From Chitinophagaceae bacterium (GTDB lineage: Bacteria > Bacteroidota > Bacteroidia > Chitinophagales > Chitinophagaceae), in assembly GCA_947447825.1 (NCBI GenBank), contig CANFLL010000005.1:22995-86994 (forward strand): 64,000 nucleotides of DNA, given 5' to 3'. The position numbers and the translations under genes are program-made. Below, one piece after another: positions 53,136 through 63,845 of this stretch (within the stretch, counting starts at the first letter, position 1; each line of letters begins with the position of its first letter). The notes beneath the pieces were generated by a model that did not search any database, was not told the origin of the DNA, and was given only the letters and a program-made list of their open reading frames with translations.

Positions 53136-53168
53136 TTGATGTTTGACGTTTATAAAACTATATTTTTG
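53136..53168 (+). promoter_or_regulatory. pdhB promoter
   Basis: TATTTTTG at 53161-53168 fits TAnnTTTG. A TTG at 53136-53138 lies 22 bp upstream; another TTG (53143) is closer than expected. The leader is about 27 nt. Confidence 0.6.
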
Positions 53169-53195
53169 CAACCAAATTTTTAAATCAGTTAATAT

Positions 53196-54182
53196 ATGCG
53201 ATCAATACCATTCAGAGAAGCATTGCGCGAAGCGATGAACGAGGAAATGAGAAGAGATGAAAAAGTATTTTTAATGGGTGAAGAGGTTGCCGAATATAAC
53301 GGAGCCTATAAAGTAAGCCAAGGGATGCTTGCAGAATTTGGCGCAAAACGTGTTATAGATACTCCAATTGCAGAACTTGGTTTTGCGGCAATAGCCGTTG
53401 GTGCTGCTCAGAATGGACTTAGACCAATCGTTGAATTCATGACTTGGAACTTTGCGGTTTTACCACTTGACCAAATTTTGAATACTGCTTCTAAAATGCT
53501 TGCTATGAGTGGTGGACAAATTAGTTGCCCTATCGTTTTCCGTGGACCAAACGGAAGTGCTGGTCAATTAGGGGCACAACACTCAACCGCTTTTGATAGT
53601 CTTTATGCTAACATTCCGGGGTTGAAAGTAGTTTCTCCTTCCAATGGTTATGATGCTAAAGGTTTATTAAAACAATGTATTCGCTACGAAGAAGATCCCA
53701 TTGTTTTCTTTGAAAGTGAAGTGATGTATGGTGATAAATGCGAAGTGCCAGAAGAAGAATACTATATTCCATTAGGCAAAGCTGACATTAAGAAAGCTGG
53801 TAGAGATGTAACTATCGTTTCTTTTAATAAGATGATGAAGGTTGCTTTAGGAGCTGCTGCTGAATTGGAAAAAGAAGGAATCAGTGCTGAAGTAATCGAT
53901 TTACGTACCATACGTCCACTTGATTGGGAAACTATTTTGGAAAGCGTTAAGAAAACAAATCGTTTGGTAATTGTGGAAGAGCAATGGCCATTTGCATCTG
54001 TTAGCTCAGAGATTACTTACCGTATTCAAAAGGAAGGCTTCGATTATTTAGATGCGCCAATTCGTCGTATTTGTAGTGCCGATGCTCCAATGCACTATGC
54101 ACCAAACCTTACTGCTTTAGCATTGCCAGACGTGGAAAGAACCGTTAAATTGGTTAAAGAAGTAATGTACACCAAGAAATAG
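53196..54182 (+). CDS. pdhB: Pyruvate dehydrogenase E1 component subunit beta
   Basis: The beta subunit of the thiamine-diphosphate-dependent E1 of the pyruvate dehydrogenase complex, which converts pyruvate to acetyl groups on E2. The 328-residue transketolase-type protein has EALREAMNEEMRRDEKVFLMGEEVAEYNGAYKVS at the start, GPNGSAGQLGAQHSTAFDSLYANIPGLKVV in the middle and the C-terminal VIDLRTIRPLDWETILESVKKTNRLVIVEE. It is similar in length to other PdhB proteins. The alpha subunit and E2 are not adjacent, so the complex is encoded in more than one place. A branched-chain E1 beta is a less likely alternative. Confidence 0.93.
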   Translation: MRSIPFREALREAMNEEMRRDEKVFLMGEEVAEYNGAYKVSQGMLAEFGAKRVIDTPIAELGFAAIAVGAAQNGLRPIVEFMTWNFAVLPLDQILNTASKMLAMSGGQISCPIVFRGPNGSAGQLGAQHSTAFDSLYANIPGLKVVSPSNGYDAKGLLKQCIRYEEDPIVFFESEVMYGDKCEVPEEEYYIPLGKADIKKAGRDVTIVSFNKMMKVALGAAAELEKEGISAEVIDLRTIRPLDWETILESVKKTNRLVIVEEQWPFASVSSEITYRIQKEGFDYLDAPIRRICSADAPMHYAPNLTALALPDVERTVKLVKEVMYTKK

Positions 54183-54616
54183 GCTTTTAAATATTAGTGA
54201 TTAATGTTTAATGATTAATCAAGCCATAAAATATATCCCTGAAGTAGTGATGCTTCAGGGATTTTTATTTTAGAATAATATTACCAAATAGGAAGCATGA
54301 AATAAACGTTCCTTTAATACTCCCATCTTTGCGTTCTTAAAGAGCAGCATATTATCTCCTTTTATTCTCCCATTGTTTTTTCTTTACATAAAAGCATTGC
54401 GGACATTGCGGTTAAAATGTCTTCTATTATTAAACTTAAAAAAGGGGGAGATTTTTATTTAATCCAGTTTCTAGATTAAAAACTCTTTATTTTAGAATAA
54501 TCGATACTAAAAACCAGTAATCTAATTGAACAATAGCCTTCAATTATTACTTCTTCATTCATTTTTCTTGCTCCACTCAAAATTACTTTACTTAAAAACT
54601 TACATTCGCAGCAATC
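54183..54616. other. Gene-free region between pdhB and ruvA
   Basis: It starts with a terminator at 54235. The remainder is AT-rich, with no ORF of note. A possible ruvA promoter element (TACATTCG at about 54601) is one base off the consensus. Confidence 0.4.
54235..54270 (+). terminator. pdhB terminator
   Basis: A 10-bp stem (ATCCCTGAAG with CTTCAGGGAT) and an 8-nt loop, followed by TTTTATTTT. Confidence 0.88.
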
Positions 54617-55198
54617 ATGATAGCATTTGTAAGAGGCAACTTTATAGACAAAACACCTGCGAGGGTAATTGTAGATGTTAATGGAGTGGGTTACGACCTG
54701 CAGATTAGCCTAAATACCTATAGTACTATTGCAAACAAAGAGTCTGGATTACTATACACGTATTTACATTTATTCGAAAACGGGCAAACCATGTATGGTT
54801 TTGCAGATGTGGCAGAAAAAGAGATGTTTTTGCAATTGATAAGTGTTTCTGGTGTGGGAGCTACTACTGCTAGGATGATGCTTTCTGGAATGAAACCAGA
54901 AGAAATATCTAGGGCAATTATTCAGGGCAACACAAAAGTGTTGGAAAGCATCAAGGGCATTGGTAAAAAAAGTGCTGAAAGATTAATTGTTGAATTGAAA
55001 GATAAGTTTGGAAAGCAAGCCCTCGAAAATCCATTGGCTGGTTTGGCCGTTCAATCTGTGGATACGGATGCCATTAATGCATTGGTGGCATTAGGGATTA
55101 GTAGGTTGATGGCAGAAAATGCAATTAAGAAAGTAATTCAAACAAACCCTAATATTGCACTTGAAGATATTATTAAACAAGCACTAAAAAGCCTCTAA
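54617..55198 (+). CDS. ruvA: Holliday junction branch migration protein RuvA
   Basis: RuvA binds the four-way junction and loads RuvB. The 193-residue protein has the oligonucleotide-binding domain (MIAFVRGNFIDKTPARVIVDVNGVGYDLQIS), two HhH motifs (LISVSGVGATTARMML and LESIKGIGKKSAERLIVEL) and the C-terminal RuvB-interacting helices (INALVALGISRLMAENAIKKVIQ). ATG start. sprA follows by 39 nt, a pairing seen in other Bacteroidota. Confidence 0.96.
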   Translation: MIAFVRGNFIDKTPARVIVDVNGVGYDLQISLNTYSTIANKESGLLYTYLHLFENGQTMYGFADVAEKEMFLQLISVSGVGATTARMMLSGMKPEEISRAIIQGNTKVLESIKGIGKKSAERLIVELKDKFGKQALENPLAGLAVQSVDTDAINALVALGISRLMAENAIKKVIQTNPNIALEDIIKQALKSL

Positions 55199-55237
55199 TT
55201 ATAGCATAAACTTCTACTTAACTAAGGTTTTATCGTT

Positions 55238-58200
55238 TTGAAGCACATTAAAGGGTTATTATTTTTCGTTTTCGCCTTTATGGCTGTCTTTTTAGGAGGC
55301 AGAAACGATGCTTTTGCCCAAAGGAAAGATTCCACATCCGTTAAACCTAACTTAAAAAAAGACACCAGTATCTCTAAATCTGCTGATACCATGTTGTTTC
55401 CTTTGCAGGATAGGCGTGGTGATTGGTTTACTTGGAGAAACAAGAACTCCTTTGATGTAAAAGACTCTTCACTTATCAATCAAAAAATAGAATACGACCC
55501 TAAAACCAATCGTTATATCATTTATGAAAAGGTAGGAGATAATATTTATCGTGAACCAACTTACTTAACCTTTGAAGAGTTTTATGCCCTTCAAAATCAT
55601 TTAAACGAAACTGAGTATTTTCAACAACGATCGGATGCGTTGATGTTGTTGAACAAAAAGCTAAAACGTCCTAAACACTTAGTTTATACAAGTTTATTTG
55701 ATAGAATTTTTGGCGCGGGTGATAGCACTGTAAGTGCTGCAACCAACAAAATTAATGGCATTAAAGGAAAATTTAAAGGACTAAAGGACAGTGCCGCAAG
55801 CAACATAACTAAACAATTGCAACAAGCACTAAAGGTTGATATTAAGCCTCAAGGTAGCATTGATATAACGATGGGTTATCAGGGGCAGAAAACGTTGAAC
55901 CCTACTTTGCCAGAATCTGCAAGAAAGAGTGGTGGTTTTGATTTTAAAATGAATACCAACTTTAATGCAAATGCTACTATTGGTAATAAACTAAAACTTC
56001 CTCTTAGCTATAACACGTTAGCAAACTTTGATTATCTAAATCAATTAAAACTTGAATATAAAGGCAAGGATGATGAAATCATAAAAAGTATTAATGCTGG
56101 TAATATGGCTTGGCAATCCAGAGGAACATTGTTGCCAAGTTATCAAAACTTGTTCGGCTTGAAAGCGCAATTGCAATTTGGAAAATTGTTTATTACGGCC
56201 GCAATAGCTCAACAAAAAAGCCAAACACAAACTCAAGCATTAAAAGGAGGCGCAACAACTAGTAACTTCTCCATTAAGCTCGACGACTATGATGAGAATA
56301 GAAACTTCTTGTTGGCACAATACTTTAAAAATAATTACAACAAAACAATGCAGGGTTTGCCAGTGGTAAACTCACAAGTGCAGATTCAGCGAATTCAAGT
56401 TTGGGTAACCAATCGTAATGGTTCAACAACAAATGCAAGATATGTAGTAGGCATGTCAGATTTGGGTGAAGCCAATCCATACAATCCTGCAAATGTGGGG
56501 GGAAATCCTAGTAATGGATTTCCAGACAATGGCTCAAATGGGTTATATGCTAAATTAACCGCCGATGGAATGCAGTCTCCTTTGCGGAGTCCTTCTAAAG
56601 TAAGTAGTCAACTTGCTAATCTTAGCTTATCTCCCGTAAACGATTATGAAATAACTTTTGCAAGACAGTTAACTGCAAATGAATATTATTTCAATCCTCA
56701 AGTTGGGTTCATTTGCTTAAATGCTCAGTTGCAGCCAAGTGACGTTCTATCTGTTGCTTATCAATATACGTGCAATGGGCGAGTGTATAAAGTGGGTGAG
56801 TTTGCAGAAGATATTGCTTTGGATTCTACAAATTCTGCAACCGCAGGTGTGCAAAAAGTTCTTTTCTTGAAATTATTAAAAGCTACAGCTGTTAGAACTG
56901 CATTGCCCATCTGGCAATTGATGATGAAAAACGTGTACACTCTAGGGTTAAGTGGCCTTTCGAAAGAAGACTTCAAGCTGAATATTTATTACAATGACCC
57001 TAGTGGTGGACAAAAGCTATACCTTCCAGAGTCTGCACCATCAGTAAGTGGTCAGCCACTACTTAAAATATTAAATCTTGATAACTTAAATTCTAGGAAT
57101 GACAATCATCCTGATGGCGTTTTCGATTATGTAGAAGGATTCACTGTGCTTTCTCAACAAGGAAAAATAATTTTCCCAACATTGCAACCATTTGGTAAAG
57201 ATTTAGAAACTAAAGCTTTCACGGGGGTATCGAACACTATAAAAGACAAATATCTTTTCAATCCATTGTATGATTCTATAAAAGCAATTGCGCAAACTTA
57301 TAACACCCTCGATAGATATTTAATGTCGGGTACTGCTAAAGCAACGGGTAGCAGTGAAATTTATTTAGGTGCTTTCAATATTCCAGCTGGTTCTGTTAAA
57401 GTTACTGCTGGTGGACAAGTGCTTACAGAAGGATCAGATTATTCGGTTGATTACAATTTGGGTAGTGTAAGAATTTTAAATCAATCAATACTGAATTCTG
57501 GTGTGCCAGTAAATGTGTCTTACGAAAACAATAATAATATTGGCACGCAACAAAAAACATTCCTTGGGCTTAGGGCAGAATATATTTTTAATAAAAAACT
57601 TTCTATTGGTGCTTCTATTACCCGACTGAAAGAAAAACCCTATTACTCAAAAGTAGATTATGGTTCAGACCCAATCAACAATACAATGTATGGTGCTGAT
57701 ATAAACTATAAGTCTGAGATGCCAAGTATTACAAGGTTATTGAATAGATTACCAAACTATAAAACAAAAGCAAAAAGCTTTATTACCACTTCTGTGGAAG
57801 CGGCTTATTTAAAGCCAGGTCATCCATCACAAATCAGTAGTGTTTACATTGATGATTTTGAAGGATCTACCAGTAACCTCGATTTGCGTTTTCCATTAAC
57901 TAGCTGGACATTAGCCTCTACCCCTCAACGTTTTCCAGAATTTAAATTGTATGATAATCTAAATTATGGACGAAACAGGGCTAAATTGGCTTGGTATAAT
58001 ATTGAACCTAATTTACAAGATAAGAACAGTACAACCAACCCGCTACGAAAAAATCTGAAAGCTTTGAGCGATCCTAGAACACGTATGGTGTACACCAGTG
58101 AATTGTTCCCTCAACAAACAACAAACATTACCAATACCCAAACCACCACTTTTGATGTAGCTTATTATCCAAAAGAGTTAGGGCCATATAATTATGAGTC

Positions 58201-61200
58201 AAGCATTGACAGTATCAGTGCTGATGGAATTCTTAATCACCCTCAAAATAAATGGGGAGGCATGATGCGTGCATTAGACCAAACAGATTTTGTGACCAAT
58301 AACTTTGCTTTCTTAGAATTTTGGGTACAAGATCCTTTTATAAAAAATCCGAATAATACTAATGGAGGACAACTTTACATTAATTTGGGAGATGTAAGTG
58401 AAGACATATTGAGAGATGGAAAACGTTTATATGAAAACGGTTTGAACACACCAAGTTTACCTGCTTCGGTTGATACCTCTAGTATTTGGGGAACTACACC
58501 AGTGAACCCGATTCAAATTACCCAAGCATTTAGTAATAATGCTGCCGATAGAGGATACCAAGATGTGGGCTTTGATGGCTTGAGTGATTCATCTGAACGA
58601 ACTAAAAGGAGTGAATATTTGCAAAGGATTAAAGACAATTTTGGAGGCGTTAATTCTATCCTTTACAAAAAGGCACTTGCAGATCCATCCCATGATGATT
58701 ATGTATGGTATAGAGACGGAGACTTTGATGCGGCAGGAACTGATATATTGGGCAGATATAAAAACTACAATAACCCTGAGGGGAATTCGCCAGTTGTTTC
58801 AGGAAGTTCAGTTTTTTCTTCTGCGGCAACTCTATATCCTGATGATGAGGACATAAACCATGATAATACCCTTAATCAGACGGAGCAATATTTTGAATAT
58901 AAGATAGACTTAAAACCCAATATGGCTGCTAATAGTACCAAATACGTTACAGACCAACGTCAACTATCTGTAACCTATGCAGATGGTACTCATGGAACTG
59001 AAAATTGGTACCTTTTTCGAGTACCACTTTCTGGTTATACTTCCAATGTGGGTAACATCCCCGACTTTCAGTCTATTCGTTTTATGCGTATGTATTTGGC
59101 TGGTTTTGAAGATTCGGCAGTTCTGCGTTTTGCTTCATTAAACCTTGTGAGGAATCAATGGAGAAATTACAAATACGATTTGGATACCAATGGCATTCCT
59201 AGAGCATTAGACACCATTGCAAGTAATAGCAATACTACTTTCAATACGTTAGAAGTAAGTTTACAAGAAAATAGCACTCGTACCCCCGTGAACTATGTAA
59301 TTCCTCCAGGCATTACCCGGGTGCAACAGTTAAGCAACAACGGTGTAAATATTCTTCAGAATGAACAATCAATGTCTTTACAAGTGTTTAATCTTCATGA
59401 AGGTGATGCAAGAGCTGTGTTTAAAACAACAAATCTAGACTTGAGATATTATGGTAAAATGTCCATGTTTGCACATGCTGAAAGCATAAAGTCGGCTAAT
59501 CCTATTAATGATAATGATTTAAACTTGGTGGTAAGAATTGGTCAAGACTTCACTAATAACTTCTACGAAATAAAAGTGCCATTAAAAGTTACGCCTGCTG
59601 GAACCTACACTGCCGATCAAGCAAATTTGGTGTGGCCTACAGCCAATAATCTAGATTTTAATCTACAAGATTTAATAAATTTAAAACTAAGGCGTAATTC
59701 AGGTGGCAAAAGTGTTTCTACTATTTATAGAGAACTATTAAAAGGAGATCCTAAAACATATAGTGTTTTGGGAAATCCCAACTTGGCGCAAGTGCTGGGC
59801 ATTATGATAGGTGTTGAAAATGCAAATGGTGGAGTAGAAAGTCCAGTAAGTGCAGAAGTGTGGATTGATGAATTTAGGCTTTCAGATATAAACGACAAAG
59901 CAGCGCACGCTGAACTTGCAAGAATGGATGTTCAGTTGGCAGATTTAGGTAAAATCTCGCTTTCAGCCAGTAACTATTCTGATGGATGGGGAACTATTGA
60001 GCAAAGCATAAATCAACGAGCTAAAAATAGTTTAACCCAGTTAGATGCTGCCATTTCAATAGAAGCTGGTAAGTTATTGCCTAAGCAACTAGGTTTGTCG
60101 ATTCCAGTTTATGCAAGCATCAATAAAAGTATAACTACCCCACAATATGATCCTTACGATCAGGATGTGACTTATGCGCACAAATTGAGTAGTGCATCGA
60201 GTAAGTCTCAAAGAGATTCAATAAAAAAGGCTTCTTTAGATCAGACAACTATTACTACCCTAAACTTTACAAACGTAAGGGTGATGCCAAAAGGGAAAAA
60301 CCATATTTGGAGTTTGAGTAATTTTGATGCAAGTGTCTCCTACACAAAAACATATCAAACAAGTCCAACGATTCTATTTAATGATGTAACTAAGTATAAA
60401 GTAAATCTTGGCTATACTTTTAATAATACGACAAAATTTAAAGAGCCTTTTAAGAAGTGGATAAAAAATACTAGCCCATGGTTAAGCCTTATAAAAGACT
60501 TTAACTATAATCTTAAGCCCTCGTTGGTTAGCGTAAGAGGAGATGTAAATAGGCAATATGGGCAGTTTACGCCAAGGATTGTGAACACGGATCAAGTTTC
60601 TGCCAAGGTGCTAAACGTGGATACTACCTATGATAAGTTTTTTACGTTTGATAGGTTTTATAGTCTTCGTTGGGATTTGACTCGTAGCATTAACTTAGAT
60701 TTTTCTGCAACAAACAATGCTTACGTAGATGAACCAGATGGTGCTTTGAATACAAAACAAAAGAAGGACAGCATGTGGTCTAACTTACTTAAAGGAGGGC
60801 GGAATACTCGATATGAACAAAAGACCAATGCTAGTTATACTGCACCTTTAAATAAAATTCCTGCTTTAGATTGGCTTACTGCACGCTATAGTTATGGTAC
60901 ATCTTATGATTGGATTGCTGCTAGCAGACTGGCTATTGGTTTGGGGAATATGATTGAAAATAACCAGAGCAATACTTTTTCGGGAGAGATTGATTTAACT
61001 AGAATATATAATAGAAACAAATGGTTACGAACAGCCAATAGTTTTAGTAGTGATAGCCCAAAAAGATTTAACCGGAACAGTAAAACACCGGGCTTGTCGA
61101 ACAATCCTACCAATGCACTTGGAACAATAATTAAAACTAGAGAAGAAGTAATTGTAGATGCAAATGGTTTCTTACTAACAGGAGCAAAGAAGCGAGAAGC

Positions 61201-62725
61201 ATTGAGCAAGTGGAGAAAACAAAAACGTGATTTACGCATTGCCGAAAGATTAAAGGAAAGTAATAAGCCATTAGAATTGAACGATTTTCAACGTGTTACT
61301 GGTAGATTCCTTACCATGACGAAACGTATATCTATTAATTATTCTGAAACATATTCTAGCCGTATTCCTGGTTATATGGGTAGCACGCAGATTTTAGGTC
61401 AGGATTGGACTACTAACGAACCTGGGTTAGATTATGTGTTTGGTAAACAACCAACAGCTACTTGGTTAGAAAATAAAGCAAAATCTGGTCTTCTTTCCAC
61501 TGACAGTAATTTCAACTCTTTCTTCCGTCAGAATTATGCACAAAAGTTGAGCATTACCGCTCAGTTGGAACCTATCAGAGACTTGAAGATTGATGTTACC
61601 ATCGATAAAACTTTTAGTAAGGATTATTCTGAATTATTTAAGGATACAATGAATAACAACAGTCTCCCTAAACATTTGAATAAATATGCCACAGGAGGTT
61701 TTAATATTTCGTATGTATCATTCTATACCTTGTTCAGAAAAACTAATCCAAATGTGGTATCCTCAACCTTTCAAAATTTTGAAAAATACAGGATTTTAAT
61801 ATCAGCTAGGGTTGCCCAAAACAGCCAATATTGGTCAACAAATAATGGCAAAACCACTGCTAATGGTTTTAAAGATGGCTATGGTAAATATTCGCAGAGT
61901 GTGTTGATACCAGCATTTCTTGCTGCATACACAGGAAGAGATGCACGTACTATCCCTTTGGTTAATGAAAGTTATGGTTCCATTAGGTCAAATCCATTGG
62001 CAGGAATTCTGCCAATGCCAAACTGGAGAATGACATACAGTGGATTGTCTAAGCTACCAGCATTGTCAAATATCTTTAGTTCCATCACTTTAACACATGC
62101 CTACAATGGTAATTTATCAATGAACAGTTTTACTAGTGCATTAAATTATACAGAAGATACATCAAGACTAAGTGGGCCAAGTTTTTATGATACCATCACG
62201 CACAATTATGTTCCTTTTTACTTGTTTCCTAACGTAACCATTCAAGAAAGCTTTGGGCCTATCATTGGTTTTGATATCACTACTATTTCTCAAGTGAATG
62301 TTAAATTCGAGTATAAAAAAAGTCGTACACTAAGCCTAAGCCTTTCAGATTATCAATTGAGTGAAACAAATAGTACCGAGATTGTTTTTGGTGCTGGCTA
62401 TAGAATAAAAGGGTTTAAGTTGCCATTTTCTTTGCCATTTATGAATAATGCTAAAATGAAACTTCAAAATGATTTGACTTTCAGATTGGATTTATCAAAA
62501 AGAAATGACGAGACATCTAATAGTATTCTTGATCAAACAACAACTTATGGAACGGGCGGACAATTAGTGATAAACATTCAGCCATCGATAGATTACGTGA
62601 TGAATAAACGTTTGGATGCTAAATTATATTTTGAACAAAGAAGGGTGACTCCTTATATTTCCACTTCTTCTCCAACAATAAGTACAAGATTTGGCTTACA
62701 ACTTAAAGTTGGATTGGGAGATTAA
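55238..62725 (+). CDS. sprA: Type IX secretion outer-membrane translocon SprA
   Basis: SprA (Sov in Porphyromonas) is the giant 36-strand outer-membrane barrel that carries type IX substrates across the outer membrane. The 2495-residue length is typical. It starts with TTG and has a signal peptide (LLFFVFAFMAVFLGG...AFAQ). Characteristic segments include the N-terminal QGSIDITMGYQGQKTLNPTL, the mid-region SSVYIDDFEGSTSNLDLRFP, GVESPVSAEVWIDEFRLSDI, and long barrel strands toward the end (NVKFEYKKSRTLSLSLSDYQ). No frameshift or internal stop is seen. It is the last known T9SS component in this window; PorP-like is at 36889. Confidence 0.95.
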   Translation: MKHIKGLLFFVFAFMAVFLGGRNDAFAQRKDSTSVKPNLKKDTSISKSADTMLFPLQDRRGDWFTWRNKNSFDVKDSSLINQKIEYDPKTNRYIIYEKVGDNIYREPTYLTFEEFYALQNHLNETEYFQQRSDALMLLNKKLKRPKHLVYTSLFDRIFGAGDSTVSAATNKINGIKGKFKGLKDSAASNITKQLQQALKVDIKPQGSIDITMGYQGQKTLNPTLPESARKSGGFDFKMNTNFNANATIGNKLKLPLSYNTLANFDYLNQLKLEYKGKDDEIIKSINAGNMAWQSRGTLLPSYQNLFGLKAQLQFGKLFITAAIAQQKSQTQTQALKGGATTSNFSIKLDDYDENRNFLLAQYFKNNYNKTMQGLPVVNSQVQIQRIQVWVTNRNGSTTNARYVVGMSDLGEANPYNPANVGGNPSNGFPDNGSNGLYAKLTADGMQSPLRSPSKVSSQLANLSLSPVNDYEITFARQLTANEYYFNPQVGFICLNAQLQPSDVLSVAYQYTCNGRVYKVGEFAEDIALDSTNSATAGVQKVLFLKLLKATAVRTALPIWQLMMKNVYTLGLSGLSKEDFKLNIYYNDPSGGQKLYLPESAPSVSGQPLLKILNLDNLNSRNDNHPDGVFDYVEGFTVLSQQGKIIFPTLQPFGKDLETKAFTGVSNTIKDKYLFNPLYDSIKAIAQTYNTLDRYLMSGTAKATGSSEIYLGAFNIPAGSVKVTAGGQVLTEGSDYSVDYNLGSVRILNQSILNSGVPVNVSYENNNNIGTQQKTFLGLRAEYIFNKKLSIGASITRLKEKPYYSKVDYGSDPINNTMYGADINYKSEMPSITRLLNRLPNYKTKAKSFITTSVEAAYLKPGHPSQISSVYIDDFEGSTSNLDLRFPLTSWTLASTPQRFPEFKLYDNLNYGRNRAKLAWYNIEPNLQDKNSTTNPLRKNLKALSDPRTRMVYTSELFPQQTTNITNTQTTTFDVAYYPKELGPYNYESSIDSISADGILNHPQNKWGGMMRALDQTDFVTNNFAFLEFWVQDPFIKNPNNTNGGQLYINLGDVSEDILRDGKRLYENGLNTPSLPASVDTSSIWGTTPVNPIQITQAFSNNAADRGYQDVGFDGLSDSSERTKRSEYLQRIKDNFGGVNSILYKKALADPSHDDYVWYRDGDFDAAGTDILGRYKNYNNPEGNSPVVSGSSVFSSAATLYPDDEDINHDNTLNQTEQYFEYKIDLKPNMAANSTKYVTDQRQLSVTYADGTHGTENWYLFRVPLSGYTSNVGNIPDFQSIRFMRMYLAGFEDSAVLRFASLNLVRNQWRNYKYDLDTNGIPRALDTIASNSNTTFNTLEVSLQENSTRTPVNYVIPPGITRVQQLSNNGVNILQNEQSMSLQVFNLHEGDARAVFKTTNLDLRYYGKMSMFAHAESIKSANPINDNDLNLVVRIGQDFTNNFYEIKVPLKVTPAGTYTADQANLVWPTANNLDFNLQDLINLKLRRNSGGKSVSTIYRELLKGDPKTYSVLGNPNLAQVLGIMIGVENANGGVESPVSAEVWIDEFRLSDINDKAAHAELARMDVQLADLGKISLSASNYSDGWGTIEQSINQRAKNSLTQLDAAISIEAGKLLPKQLGLSIPVYASINKSITTPQYDPYDQDVTYAHKLSSASSKSQRDSIKKASLDQTTITTLNFTNVRVMPKGKNHIWSLSNFDASVSYTKTYQTSPTILFNDVTKYKVNLGYTFNNTTKFKEPFKKWIKNTSPWLSLIKDFNYNLKPSLVSVRGDVNRQYGQFTPRIVNTDQVSAKVLNVDTTYDKFFTFDRFYSLRWDLTRSINLDFSATNNAYVDEPDGALNTKQKKDSMWSNLLKGGRNTRYEQKTNASYTAPLNKIPALDWLTARYSYGTSYDWIAASRLAIGLGNMIENNQSNTFSGEIDLTRIYNRNKWLRTANSFSSDSPKRFNRNSKTPGLSNNPTNALGTIIKTREEVIVDANGFLLTGAKKREALSKWRKQKRDLRIAERLKESNKPLELNDFQRVTGRFLTMTKRISINYSETYSSRIPGYMGSTQILGQDWTTNEPGLDYVFGKQPTATWLENKAKSGLLSTDSNFNSFFRQNYAQKLSITAQLEPIRDLKIDVTIDKTFSKDYSELFKDTMNNNSLPKHLNKYATGGFNISYVSFYTLFRKTNPNVVSSTFQNFEKYRILISARVAQNSQYWSTNNGKTTANGFKDGYGKYSQSVLIPAFLAAYTGRDARTIPLVNESYGSIRSNPLAGILPMPNWRMTYSGLSKLPALSNIFSSITLTHAYNGNLSMNSFTSALNYTEDTSRLSGPSFYDTITHNYVPFYLFPNVTIQESFGPIIGFDITTISQVNVKFEYKKSRTLSLSLSDYQLSETNSTEIVFGAGYRIKGFKLPFSLPFMNNAKMKLQNDLTFRLDLSKRNDETSNSILDQTTTYGTGGQLVINIQPSIDYVMNKRLDAKLYFEQRRVTPYISTSSPTISTRFGLQLKVGLGD

Positions 62726-62727
62726 CA

Positions 62728-62816
62728 GTGGTTAGTTATTATAGGTTAGTTATTAGTGAAACCCCCTCTAACCTTTAATTTCTAACAACTAATCAATAAC
62801 AACTAATCATTAACAA
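62728..62816. repeat. Imperfect inverted repeat of TTAGTTATT-type words
   Basis: Two copies of GGTTAGTTATT on the left and AACTAATCATTAAC, AACTAATCAATAAC on the right can form an imperfect hairpin. Heptamer-like phasing resembles the elements at 50240-50300 and 51661-51912. The right part leads directly into the start codon of the glycosyltransferase gene. Confidence 0.55.
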
Positions 62817-63647
62817 ATGAGACCTATTGCTGTAACTGCTTATGCTACTGAATGTTGGAATGCTTTAGAGAAACCCAATTTGGTTTCATTGATTGCTGAA
62901 GCCTATAAAAAACTAAGAAAAGAAGGTGAACCATCTATTTCTATCGTTATCCCCGCTTATAACGAAGAAAAAAATATTTTACAAACACTCTATTCTTTGT
63001 GCAATAACATCACTGATAAGGCTGTTGAAATTGTGGTAGTAAATAATAATTCAAAAGATAAAACAGAGGAACTTGTAGAATCAACTGGTGTTGGGTGCAT
63101 CTTGGAAACTAAGCAAGGCATCACAGCCGCACGCAACGCTGGGCTTAGAGCAGCTAAAGGAACTTATATTCTTAATGCTGATGCCGACTCTATTTACCCA
63201 ATAGATTGGGTGGCAGAAATGAGTAAACCTTTTTTTACTGATTCTAATGTGGCAATGGTTTATGGACGTTTTTCTTTCATACCCATTGGAAGTACGGGCA
63301 GGTTAGTCTATTTTTTTTATGAGTATGCTGCTGATTTTATGCGTCTTGTTAACAAGAACTTTAAAGATGAGGCAGTTAATGTGTATGGTTTTAATTCAGG
63401 GTTTAAGCGTGTTAATGGATTGGCGGTAGATGGATTCAATCATCCAGTTGGGGCTAATGAAGATGGTTGGCTTGCCCTAAAGTTGAGAGATGGTGGATAT
63501 GGAAAACTTGTTGCCATCACTGATATTAAAGCACTGGTATGGACCAGCGACCGCCGCATTCAAAGTGATGGAGGACTTTTTAAGGCAGTTACAACACGCA
63601 TTAAAAGAGTAATTTTTAAACAAGGAACTAACAGAAGCGATTTGTAA
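62817..63647 (+). CDS. Family-2 glycosyltransferase
   Basis: A 276-residue GT-A fold transferase. SISIVIPAYNEEKNILQTLYSL (about 41-60) binds the nucleotide, IVVVNNNSKDKTEELVE follows, and the metal-binding site is YILNADADSIYPIDW (about 117-131). C-terminal features are GFNSGFKRVNGLAVDGFNHPVGANEDGWLALKLRDGGYG, the acceptor-side loop with ED. No membrane segments are seen, so it is cytosolic or peripheral. Donor and acceptor are unknown; envelope polysaccharide or lipid glycosylation is plausible. The first about 35 residues (TAYATECWNALEKPNL) are not part of the conserved fold. Confidence 0.85.
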   Translation: MRPIAVTAYATECWNALEKPNLVSLIAEAYKKLRKEGEPSISIVIPAYNEEKNILQTLYSLCNNITDKAVEIVVVNNNSKDKTEELVESTGVGCILETKQGITAARNAGLRAAKGTYILNADADSIYPIDWVAEMSKPFFTDSNVAMVYGRFSFIPIGSTGRLVYFFYEYAADFMRLVNKNFKDEAVNVYGFNSGFKRVNGLAVDGFNHPVGANEDGWLALKLRDGGYGKLVAITDIKALVWTSDRRIQSDGGLFKAVTTRIKRVIFKQGTNRSDL

Positions 63648-63845
63648 TTAGGAAGTTGAAGGTGATAAGTTGAAAAGACATTGCATTGGAAATAATGTTG
63701 CTCAATTTCTCTAATTGATTTTTGAACATTTGAAAGGAGAGTTCTTGATTTGTTAGTTGTAAAGTATTTTTTAATCTTTTAAATGAATCGTGGAACTGAA
63801 TTACAACAAAATTTTAATGGGCAAGAATTGAACTAGGCATATATA
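63648..63845. other. Gene-free DNA before the terminal repeat
   Basis: AT-rich sequence with short words like AAGTTGAA, no convincing ORF or RNA. Confidence 0.35.
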
